Assembly (NCBI RefSeq): GCF_946478835.1
Contig: NZ_CAMLDV010000032.1
Span: forward strand, 1 to 27,164
DNA from: an uncultured Bdellovibrio sp.
Lineage (GTDB): Bacteria; Bdellovibrionota; Bdellovibrionia; Bdellovibrionales; Bdellovibrionaceae
Length of the DNA stretch: 27,164 bases
Direction: 5' to 3'
Shown: positions 1 through 6,394 of the stretch, piece by piece
Numbering within the stretch: the stretch's first letter is position 1
Layout of the letters: every line of letters begins with the position of its first letter
Position numbers and translations under genes: made by a program
The notes under the pieces: model-generated
Database searches by the model: none
What the model saw: only the letters and a program-made list of their open reading frames with translations
What the model was told of the DNA's origin: nothing

Positions 1-407
1 GACAAATCCAAAAGAACAGTGATGTCGGCTTTCAAACTGCCGGTGGCAAAGGTATTCAGCATCACCACGTCGGCCTCAGAGATCGCTCGCCCGCCACTTT
101 GAAACGCGACAGAGCTTGCAGCAAAACGATCACACAAAACCCAAACACCTTGGTTGAGCTTTGGGCGGATCACTTGCTCCACGTGTTGCGCACGACTTGC
201 TTCATACAAAAGAAGTTCCGCACGAGCCAAAGGAGAAGGTCCTTCTGTGCGAAGAATCATATTGCGGATTTCATCTCCCAAAGGAGTTCCACCCGGCTCA
301 CGAGTGCGATGAAAAGAAATCTGACGTTTTTGCAGCTCACGCTCCAAAGCCATCATCAAAGAACTTTTTCCAGAGCCATCCAGGCCCTCAAAAACCAAAA
401 ATTTCAT
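1..407 (-). CDS. tmk: Thymidylate kinase, 5' part only (cut by window edge)
   Basis: Phosphorylates dTMP to dTDP with ATP in the cytoplasm, a required step of dTTP synthesis. The first 135 codons are visible. They show the P-loop FEGLDGSGKSS at residues 6-16, the TREPGGT loop at about 36-42, and the family signature DRFAASSVAFQ at 94-104, which carries the DR(F/Y) motif. The frame is open to base 1, so the C-terminal third lies outside the window. The ATG at 405-407 begins exactly where family members begin, with a hydrophobic strand leading into the P-loop. The ribosome binding site is weak. The gene starts 27 bases after the stop of an unknown exported-protein gene on the same strand, so the two may be co-transcribed. 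Confidence 0.94.
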   Translation of the reverse strand, partial: MKFLVFEGLDGSGKSSLMMALERELQKRQISFHRTREPGGTPLGDEIRNMILRTEGPSPLARAELLLYEASRAQHVEQVIRPKLNQGVWVLCDRFAASSVAFQSGGRAISEADVVMLNTFATGSLKADITVLLDL

Positions 408-434
408 TATTCCCGCTTTATTGAATGCAAAGTG

Positions 435-1592
435 CTAATTAAAGACGGGACCGCAAGAGCGTCTTCCCGCTTTAAGAACTTTGTCAGATATTGCGCGATA
501 GACGTCAACAAATCGCATCGCAACAAGGCGCATTGAGCCCTTAACATCGCCGATTTGCACCCTCACAAAACCCTTGACCACCGGGGAAACGGTGATTCGG
601 ATCAGAGCATTGCGCTCAAAACGATTGGTGAACGTCAATAGATCCGCCAAAGGAGGCGGAGGAAGACCTAAACTGGAACTCAATCCCGCAGAAAAATAAT
701 CCGGTGAGGCCGTGCTAAACCCAGGAACTGCGGGAGGATAAAATGAACTTCCTTTTAAAGTCTCAGCGCCATTGCGGCGACCCAGCGTGATGCCCGCTTT
801 TCCAACCACGCCTAGAACCGTGACAGCAGCTTTTGTGTTATCGAAATTTTCTGAGTTGTGGAAAATTTCAAAAACAAAAGCGCGCGATTGTTTATTAAAC
901 GCAAAACTGAGTCCCACTTCTTCAGCACCGCCACCACCTTTGCGCAAAATCCCTGTCTCTGCCAAAAGACCTGCAGAAACACTGATGCCAAATTCATTGG
1001 AATCAATCACGAGAGGCGCTTGTGACCACAGTTTATAGTCGATACCTTTAAGCACTGCTTGCACGGCCTGGTGACTGCGCTCGTTGAAAGTTCTTTGCAC
1101 TGCAGGTGTCGCTTCCGTTTCTTTGCCAAAAGCTTTTTTCACTTTGATTTTTACGAAACTGAGACCATCACCGACAAGGCTTCCCGCTCCGAAAGCAAAC
1201 TTTGTTGTATTCAAAATACGCGCGGCGCTGGAAAGAAATAACAAACGCATCTCCTGGAATTTTTGTTTGCGATCTTCTGGTAAACTTTCGTAAGGCGCCA
1301 GAGGATCGGCTTCCTCAATGGAACCACCGCGCGCAAGAATTTGTTCTTTTACTTTTTCGGGAAGTTTAAGTCCCAAAGCCGCTTTCATGGCTTCGCGATC
1401 AGGAATTTTATCAAACTCAAAAACACGTCCGTCAGACAGACGGATTTGCGTGTGTTCTTTTTCTGCGATTTGTGCTTTATCTAAAATGCTCTCAACGACT
1501 TCTGTCTCAACAGAAGATTCTTCCGCCCATGACCATGTCAGGGGGCTTAACAACATCACGGCAAGCACTAAGAAAGACCACGCATTTTTCAT
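435..1592 (-). CDS. Unknown exported protein, 385 aa
   Basis: I do not recognise the family. The N-terminus is a classical Sec signal peptide: a Lys near the start, a hydrophobic stretch at residues 5-20, and a likely cleavage after SWA at about 23. The mature part opens with an acidic and helical region (about 25-120). It continues with an Ala/Gly/Ser-rich region with alternating hydrophobics, a Gly-rich turn RKGGGGAEE at about 218-226, and a PPPP loop near 314. The latter half could be beta-rich and outer-membrane associated, but this is a guess. No lipobox is present. The ATG at 1590-1592 has no good Shine-Dalgarno sequence. It lies upstream of tmk in the same direction and is transcribed divergently from the lipoprotein gene at 1805. 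Confidence 0.72.
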   Translation of the reverse strand: MKNAWSFLVLAVMLLSPLTWSWAEESSVETEVVESILDKAQIAEKEHTQIRLSDGRVFEFDKIPDREAMKAALGLKLPEKVKEQILARGGSIEEADPLAPYESLPEDRKQKFQEMRLLFLSSAARILNTTKFAFGAGSLVGDGLSFVKIKVKKAFGKETEATPAVQRTFNERSHQAVQAVLKGIDYKLWSQAPLVIDSNEFGISVSAGLLAETGILRKGGGGAEEVGLSFAFNKQSRAFVFEIFHNSENFDNTKAAVTVLGVVGKAGITLGRRNGAETLKGSSFYPPAVPGFSTASPDYFSAGLSSSLGLPPPPLADLLTFTNRFERNALIRITVSPVVKGFVRVQIGDVKGSMRLVAMRFVDVYRAISDKVLKAGRRSCGPVFN

Positions 1593-1804
1593 ATAAGGGG
1601 GACAAAGTGCAAGCAGAGGGCCGCTCTTGTTGACGCCTAACTATTTGATATTACGACCAAAATCTGTATAAGCATTTGACACTAAGACGAGATCCAGTCT
1701 GGCCCCTGAGTTTCGCCATAAAAAAGATTATATTCCCGTAGTCTTCAAACTGTTGGGCTGGAACGGAGTTGGAAAAACAATTCCAAGCGCTCACCATCAG
1801 GGAC
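1593..1804. promoter_or_regulatory. Divergent intergenic region, 212 bases
   Basis: This gap must hold promoters for both the minus-strand exported-protein gene and the plus-strand lipoprotein gene. A TATATT at 1729-1734 is a fair -10 hexamer for the plus-strand gene, with a poor -35 (CTGAGT, 1706-1711) at 17 bases. A TTGACA at 1676-1681 has no partner at a normal distance. No convincing hairpin or small gene was seen. An in-frame TTG at 1769 would extend the lipoprotein by 12 codons but would spoil its signal peptide. Confidence 0.3.
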
Positions 1805-2665
1805 ATGGAAACACATAAATTTACCACCAAACTTTTTGCCCTCTTTGTAGCAACGCAAATCCTTGGCTGTGCGCCGGAAGACGCCGCAGAGAAGGCACCT
1901 CCTGAAGAGCCCGATCTGCAAGAACAAGAGCTAGAGGATTCTTCTTTGGCCGTGATGAACTCCTCAGAAGAAGAGGACGACTCGACAGAGACCGCTGAGG
2001 CGCCGTCCGATTTCAGTCTTGCTGACGAAGTCAAAAAATATCAAGACCGCTTCAAGGTTGCCGACACACACACTAAACTTGTCGACAACCGAGGCCACGG
2101 AATGGAAACACTTTATGGGACTCGCAACTTCCGTGTAGTTCTTCACGGTGTTATGTACCGTGGCGGGGCGAATAATAAATATTTTTACAAACGTCGCGCC
2201 AATATCAATCCTCTGCCCACGACGGGATTAAAAAACCTTTGCAAAAATGATTTTTCGACGGCGGTTTACTTGTATTCAGAAAACTATTGGAAAGCTCCGA
2301 AGGTTGTGAGTTGTCGTGATACGGTGAAAGCCACCGACAATTCACTTCGTTACAAACAGTACGCGGCCGCCGGGGAAAACAAAAAAATTCTGCGCTTGGT
2401 TTACGAGCGCATCAAAGGGCGACTCAATGGTCCTGTGTATACGCATTGCTGGAATGGATGGCATTCTTCGGGATTGATTTCCGCGATGGCACTGAAACAA
2501 TTCTGCGGTTGGAGCAGTTCACGGGCTGAAGCTTACTGGCGCTTGAACACCGATGGCAACTCCCATGGTTATTCACGCCTGCGCCAAAAGCTGCGCCACT
2601 TTAAACCGTATCCCGAGTTTCAGATCAGTGCCGAAGAGAAGGCCTTGATCTGTCCTGAGAACTGA
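1805..2665 (+). CDS. Lipoprotein with tyrosine/dual-specificity phosphatase-like domain, catalytic Arg missing
   Basis: The ATG at 1805 gives a clean lipoprotein signal with lipobox ILGC (Cys22), so I prefer it to the in-frame TTG at 1769. Residues 24-70 form a very acidic Glu/Asp/Ser linker that probably tethers the domain away from the membrane. The C-terminal domain has the order of elements of the cysteine-phosphatase fold: MYRGG at 117-121, a predicted strand STAVYLYSEN at 151-160, and a P-loop-like YTHCWNGWHSSGL at 212-224. Phosphatases have HCX5R; here the sixth residue after Cys215 is Ser221, while the following S/T-G is kept. The fold is inferred from these motifs. The enzyme may be inactive, a phosphate binder, or use another residue. 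A barrel-like exported protein gene follows 15 bases downstream and is probably co-transcribed. Confidence 0.8.
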   Translation: METHKFTTKLFALFVATQILGCAPEDAAEKAPPEEPDLQEQELEDSSLAVMNSSEEEDDSTETAEAPSDFSLADEVKKYQDRFKVADTHTKLVDNRGHGMETLYGTRNFRVVLHGVMYRGGANNKYFYKRRANINPLPTTGLKNLCKNDFSTAVYLYSENYWKAPKVVSCRDTVKATDNSLRYKQYAAAGENKKILRLVYERIKGRLNGPVYTHCWNGWHSSGLISAMALKQFCGWSSSRAEAYWRLNTDGNSHGYSRLRQKLRHFKPYPEFQISAEEKALICPEN

Positions 2666-2680
2666 TTGTATGTTTTTGAA

Positions 2681-3415
2681 ATGAAATTAACTCGAATTGT
2701 TTTTGTCGTTGTTTGCGCTCTTGGTTTTCACTCTTCTTTGTTCGCTCAGCAGAACGATGCTTCGACAGCTCCGCCTGTCACGGAAGATAATGCTGCCAAG
2801 CCCTCTGGAATTTCTCTGGAAGCTTTGCGGGAATCCCGTCAGCGTCGCTCTGAAAACAAGTACTACGTCCTTGGTAACTATGCGCCCTTAGATTTGATTC
2901 TTCCCAGCAAGATCGGCGTGACGGCGGGTCTTAACGACGGTGCAGAAAAATCTTGGGAGCTGGAATACCTGCGCGGCAGTTTCGGCGTCCCGGTTTTTAT
3001 TGCAGATCTTGGCAGTATCACTGAGCAAAGAATTTCTCTGACGAAAAGATCTTTTTTCGGCAATGAAACTTTCAATATCAGTTACGGAATTAGTTACTTC
3101 TCTTTGGATGTTCACCTGGGAGATAAATTCGTTAACAACATGAGCGGTCATTATCCTTCAGCAGAAGTCGTGGGCATGGAATCCTGGGGTGTGCATTTTG
3201 CTTTGGGGAATCGCTGGACGATTAAAAAGAACATCACCTTTGGCGTTGATTGGTTTTCGTGGGCACAACCAGTGATTCTGTCGAAGAAAGACGATGACTA
3301 TGTGAAATACGCAACCAATGATGACTATAAAGACGACGTTGATACGGCTTTGAATATCGCAGCTTATCTTCCGCGCATTTCACTTTTAAAGTTGCAGTTG
3401 GGAATCATGTTCTAA
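2681..3415 (+). CDS. Unknown exported, probably outer-membrane-associated protein, 244 aa
   Basis: The ATG at 2681 starts a standard Sec signal peptide (MKLTR, hydrophobic core, cleavage after about LFA at 24). The reading frame is open from 2666 through a TTG, but that would add residues before the basic n-region. The mature protein has a Pro/Ala-rich stretch, then alternating aromatic and polar residues, and it ends in Phe (QLGIMF), as outer-membrane beta-barrels often do. No family was recognised. It sits 15 bases after the phosphatase-like lipoprotein gene and probably shares its transcript. Its TAA (3413-3415) interlocks with the TAG of the opposing lipoprotein gene (3412-3414), leaving no space for a terminator. 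Confidence 0.75.
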   Translation: MKLTRIVFVVVCALGFHSSLFAQQNDASTAPPVTEDNAAKPSGISLEALRESRQRRSENKYYVLGNYAPLDLILPSKIGVTAGLNDGAEKSWELEYLRGSFGVPVFIADLGSITEQRISLTKRSFFGNETFNISYGISYFSLDVHLGDKFVNNMSGHYPSAEVVGMESWGVHFALGNRWTIKKNITFGVDWFSWAQPVILSKKDDDYVKYATNDDYKDDVDTALNIAAYLPRISLLKLQLGIMF

Positions 3416-3882
3416 GGATTTTCCGCAACCCAATTCTCTCCAGATTTCGTGAATTTTAAAACCGTCAAAGGCTGATAGTCTGTCTCGGTATTTTGACCGG
3501 TTTGCCTGCGAATTAAAACCAGAGCTTCTCCAAAATTAAAACGACGGGCTTTGTCGGGATCCACTTTGGCTGCGATCGCAATCAATGTCTGGCGCATTTT
3601 AGGTGAGTAAGTTTTCACAACCAGAGTGGCTGTCGCCGCGGTTTCACCTTGAAAGTTCACGTTCTCGGCCTCAACCTCGGAACGATTTCCCACATACTCC
3701 ACATAAGCCTGACGAAGCCAATCGGATTGTCCCAAGCCGTCGTCGGCCTCTTTCTTAAGCACTTCCATAAATTTAGCTTTGCCAATCTCTTCTGCCTGTT
3801 TTTTAAGCTTTCCTTCTTTAGAGGTGCAGGCTGAAAGAGTCAGAATCAAAGTGCCGATCAATGCGAGTAGTAGTTGTTTCAT
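3412..3882 (-). CDS. Small lipoprotein of unknown function, 156 aa
   Basis: The N-terminus is a lipoprotein signal peptide with lipobox LSAC (Cys19), followed by a Lys/Glu-rich helical segment. The rest is mixed, with a predicted beta-rich C-terminal half (TATLVVKTYSP, LTVLKFTKSGENWVAENP) resembling small NTF2-like or DUF4878-like lipoproteins in general pattern. I could not confirm either family. The ATG at 3880-3882 has no clear Shine-Dalgarno sequence. The gene is divergent from secG and converges on the barrel-like protein gene with a four-base stop overlap (CTAA). Confidence 0.75.
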   Translation of the reverse strand: MKQLLLALIGTLILTLSACTSKEGKLKKQAEEIGKAKFMEVLKKEADDGLGQSDWLRQAYVEYVGNRSEVEAENVNFQGETAATATLVVKTYSPKMRQTLIAIAAKVDPDKARRFNFGEALVLIRRQTGQNTETDYQPLTVLKFTKSGENWVAENP

Positions 3883-3988
3883 AAAGATTAGTTTATAGAG
3901 ACTGCGCTATTTGAAAAGACCAGTATTTAGCCTTATGCGTCATTCGTTGAGATTTCAGGCACTTTGGGGTGGACGAAGCCCCCCGTTT

Positions 3989-4006
3989 ATCCCTATATTC
4001 AGGGAT
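3989..4006. other. Inverted repeat in the secG leader
   Basis: ATCCCT (3989-3994) and AGGGAT (4001-4006) form a perfect 6-base inverted repeat around a 6-base loop, about 20 bases before the secG ATG and just before its GGAGA ribosome binding site. A second weak GGGG/CCCC pairing lies just upstream (3966-3984). It could be a leader hairpin or an operator; nothing distinguishes the two. Confidence 0.35.
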
Positions 4007-4025
4007 CTTTGGGAGATATTAGAAA

Positions 4026-4424
4026 ATGGCTACTTTCATCGGAATTCTGCATATCATCGTTGCTCTTGTTTTGATCGTTCTTGTATTGATTCAAGACTCA
4101 AAAAGCGACGGTGCATTGGGTATGGGCGGATCTAGCGGTTCCAACTCTTTGTTGGGTGCAACTGGCGCGCAAACTTTGGCTGGTAAAATGACAGTATGGG
4201 CGGCGATCGTTTTTGCTGTGACTTGTTTAACTTTGTCAGTTTTGACTTCTTCAAAAACAAAATCTGTTGTTGATACTTTGCCTTTGCCAACAGCTCCGGC
4301 GACAGCGCCTGCAACAACGGCTCCTGCTGCTGACGCAAATGCAGCCGCGGCGACTGCGGCTCCAGCGGCGACTGCAACTCCAGCGGCTTCTCCTGCGGCC
4401 ACTGCGACTCCTGCTACTAAGTAA
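4026..4424 (+). CDS. secG: Protein translocase subunit SecG with long Ala/Pro/Thr tail
   Basis: SecG is the small accessory subunit of the SecYEG channel in the inner membrane and helps SecA-driven export. The first 75 residues match the family: one membrane helix at about 4-22, the conserved loop with LIQDSKSDGALGMGG and a Gly/Ser-rich segment containing a T-G-A element, then a second helix at about 54-72. The family usually ends soon after the second helix. Here a low-complexity tail of about 50 residues made almost only of Ala, Pro and Thr (about 84-132) follows. The ATG at 4026 has GGAGA 9 bases upstream. The AgmX-domain gene follows after 38 bases. Codon choice is rich in GCT/ACT/GTT, consistent with strong expression. 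Confidence 0.93.
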   Translation: MATFIGILHIIVALVLIVLVLIQDSKSDGALGMGGSSGSNSLLGATGAQTLAGKMTVWAAIVFAVTCLTLSVLTSSKTKSVVDTLPLPTAPATAPATTAPAADANAAAATAAPAATATPAASPAATATPATK

Positions 4425-4441
4425 TTAGTGATATTCGTTTC

Positions 4442-4474
4442 GTTCTTCGCTATAGTTTCTCTATGGCGAAGAAC
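4442..4474 (+). promoter_or_regulatory. 14-bp hairpin enclosing the start codon of the AgmX-domain gene
   Basis: GTTCTTCGCTATAG (4442-4455) pairs with CTATGGCGAAGAAC (4461-4474) around a 5-base loop. All 14 pairs form in RNA, one of them a G-U wobble. The downstream gene's ATG (4463-4465) is inside the right arm, and no Shine-Dalgarno sequence precedes it. It may restrain translation of the downstream gene or stabilise the secG mRNA end. It has no U-tract, so it is not a typical terminator. Confidence 0.6.
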
Positions 4475-5269
4475 AACTGGTTGATCTCTACATTGATAAT
4501 CTTGGGCATTTTTAGCGTCGCCCTTTCTCTCTTCATCGCAACACAAACTGAAAAACAAAAACCAGGTGCAAGACCTCTGGCGCGTATTGAATTGAACTTA
4601 GGCAAGGTCTTCATTCTTCGCAATAATCTCACACAAAAAGAAACTTTGACGAAACGAGCGACGTTGTTTGCTTTGGATTCTGTTGAAACCAGTGTTGATG
4701 GCGATGCCACGATGGAGTTTGACTCCGCTTATCGCATTCGTGTTCAGGAAAATTCTTTGATCACTTTGGATGAAGAAAACGATCGCATTGTTTTGATTAT
4801 TAAGCGCGGTGATCTGCAAGTCGAAAACTTCGGTCGCGAAGGCACAGTTTATATTTCTAAAGACGGCATTCGCTGGAGTGCCACTGATTACGAAATGAAT
4901 TACAAAAAACAAGCGCCCGCTGAAACGTTACCGGACCTTGCTCCTTCTGAAGGCGTAACACCGCCACCAGCCACAACGATGTCGGAAGGACTGACTTCAG
5001 AATTTATCCAAGACACTTTGAAAACTCAGCGCGGTTCATTCTTTAAGTGCTACACACAGCTGTTACAAAAAACTCCTGGCGTTGTCGGACAAGCTTCAAT
5101 CAGCTTCACCATTGAGCGCACAGGTAAAGTCACACAAGCCGAGATCGCTTCCTCAAGCATCAACGATGCAGGCTTCAAAAAATGCCTGCTCGACGCCATC
5201 AAACGCGTGGAATTCAAAGCCTTCAGCGGCGACCCGATCTCGACGGTTTTCCCTTTACGTTTTGAGTAA
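4463..5269 (+). CDS. AgmX/PglI C-terminal domain protein with N-terminal membrane anchor
   Basis: A single membrane helix at about 6-26 anchors the protein, with the rest in the periplasm. Residues about 38-150 form a beta-rich region resembling FecR-type domains. A Pro-rich linker (about 152-175) follows. The C-terminal domain (about 188-268) matches the AgmX/PglI type: FFKCYTQLLQKTPGVVGQAS, then ISFTIERTGKVTQAEIASSS, a second Cys in KKCLLDAI, and a final VFPLRFE. In Myxococcus this domain occurs in proteins of the gliding-motility/Glt envelope machinery, and its fold is TonB-like. A role in a trans-envelope complex is therefore inferred. The only near ATG is 4463, which lies within a hairpin and lacks a ribosome binding site. 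Its end is 17 bases from the opposing HAD gene. Confidence 0.85.
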   Translation: MAKNNWLISTLIILGIFSVALSLFIATQTEKQKPGARPLARIELNLGKVFILRNNLTQKETLTKRATLFALDSVETSVDGDATMEFDSAYRIRVQENSLITLDEENDRIVLIIKRGDLQVENFGREGTVYISKDGIRWSATDYEMNYKKQAPAETLPDLAPSEGVTPPPATTMSEGLTSEFIQDTLKTQRGSFFKCYTQLLQKTPGVVGQASISFTIERTGKVTQAEIASSSINDAGFKKCLLDAIKRVEFKAFSGDPISTVFPLRFE

Positions 5270-5286
5270 TTCCAATAAGTCGGCTT

Positions 5287-6363
5287 TTAGCGATAATCGT
5301 GAAGATAGTCGATACGATCTGGAATCCAAGGTTCGTGGACGCCTTCCATTTCGAAAACGCGACCGTCTTCGACTTTCTTTTCTTTGAGGGGTTGTACTGA
5401 CGGTTCAAAGGAAGAATGCAGGAGGCCTTTTTCGATGAAGAACGCTTTTACCTCTAAGAAAGCTCTTTCACCTAAAACGCCGCGACGGATGAATTCGTCG
5501 AAGCTTTTCATCAGCTCTTCTGGTGTGTAACCGTAGTTGTAAATCATGTCTTGGATGACGGAATAAATTCCTTCAAGACCTAAGCGATGATCTTGATATA
5601 AATCCAACGCCACTTGGAACGTGTTGTACGTTGCGAGTGTTCTGCGACCGAACTTCAAATAGTAATCGGGATCTGTGTCCGTCGCGAGATTGATATAGAT
5701 TTTTTCCACCGGATCATTTTCAGGAATATTCGCCTGAAGCTCCAGAATGGTGTTCACCTGCTCGCCCGTAACGTTCAACTTTTCAAGTGTTGTGCGAATG
5801 TCGTGCGCGCCCAAACGACGGGAACAAATATCTGAATAGAGATTATAAATGATCGCGTCTGTTTCGCTGTCATCTCCCCAGCAGATTTGACGAACGTTAT
5901 CCGCCAAGCGAGTGCGCAGTTGTAAAAGTGCTTGCAGCTTGTAGCCCACTTGTTTCGTCAAACGCCAGAAGCGGCCGGGACGAAGATTCGCCAGATTGTC
6001 TTTATAAAAACAGCCAAACGGACGGATGTTATCCAGAGCGAATTTTTCCGAAATTCTTTCCTCCATTTGCGGAGGAGACGCCGAGATAAAATAAATCGGA
6101 AAGTACATGTAACCTTTTTGCTGCTTGCGGTATTCCGACAAGGACTGCATCAAGGTGTTGGTGCCTGGAATGTTTTTTTTATTGAGCGCGCGTTCAAGAA
6201 CCGTGGTCATCAGACCCGAGAGCGAATCGATGGTGGTGTCCAAATAAGTCTTATCGATGTCCCAGATAAAGACCTCGTCATGACTTTTTTCCATTCCCTC
6301 AGAGACGTAACGGAAAAAAACCACATCACCATTCATTTCACTGCGATCGCGCCAATCAGCCAT
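5287..6363 (-). CDS. HAD-superfamily phosphatase, APP1 (DUF2183)-like
   Basis: Predicted cytoplasmic phosphohydrolase using an Asp nucleophile. The HAD motifs are all visible: motif I FIWDIDKTYLDT (Asp35, Asp37), a motif II strand YFISASPPQ (91-99), a candidate motif III Lys in GYKLQ (about 142), and motif IV GDDSETD (163-169). The DID-T and SASP motifs resemble the phosphatidate phosphatase APP1 catalytic domain, though the true substrate is unknown. The C-terminal half (about 180-358) is an acidic helical region without a recognised family. No signal peptide is present. The gene lies 31 bases downstream of the MepA-like gene on the same strand and is likely in its operon. The Shine-Dalgarno sequence is weak. 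Confidence 0.82.
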   Translation of the reverse strand: MADWRDRSEMNGDVVFFRYVSEGMEKSHDEVFIWDIDKTYLDTTIDSLSGLMTTVLERALNKKNIPGTNTLMQSLSEYRKQQKGYMYFPIYFISASPPQMEERISEKFALDNIRPFGCFYKDNLANLRPGRFWRLTKQVGYKLQALLQLRTRLADNVRQICWGDDSETDAIIYNLYSDICSRRLGAHDIRTTLEKLNVTGEQVNTILELQANIPENDPVEKIYINLATDTDPDYYLKFGRRTLATYNTFQVALDLYQDHRLGLEGIYSVIQDMIYNYGYTPEELMKSFDEFIRRGVLGERAFLEVKAFFIEKGLLHSSFEPSVQPLKEKKVEDGRVFEMEGVHEPWIPDRIDYLHDYR

Positions 6364-6394
6364 AAACTGATTCTGTCAGCCTTCAGCTTCTAGG

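Noticed and set aside
1676..1681. Perfect TTGACA as a -35 for the lipoprotein gene at 1805
   Set aside because: No acceptable -10 hexamer at 16-18 bases downstream.
3911..4135. 74-codon plus-strand frame running from the secG leader into secG
   Set aside because: Overlaps the well-supported secG frame and has no recognisable protein features.
4091..4558. Long minus-strand frame opposite secG and the AgmX-domain gene
   Set aside because: An Ala/Val-rich mirror of the repetitive secG tail, without a ribosome binding site.
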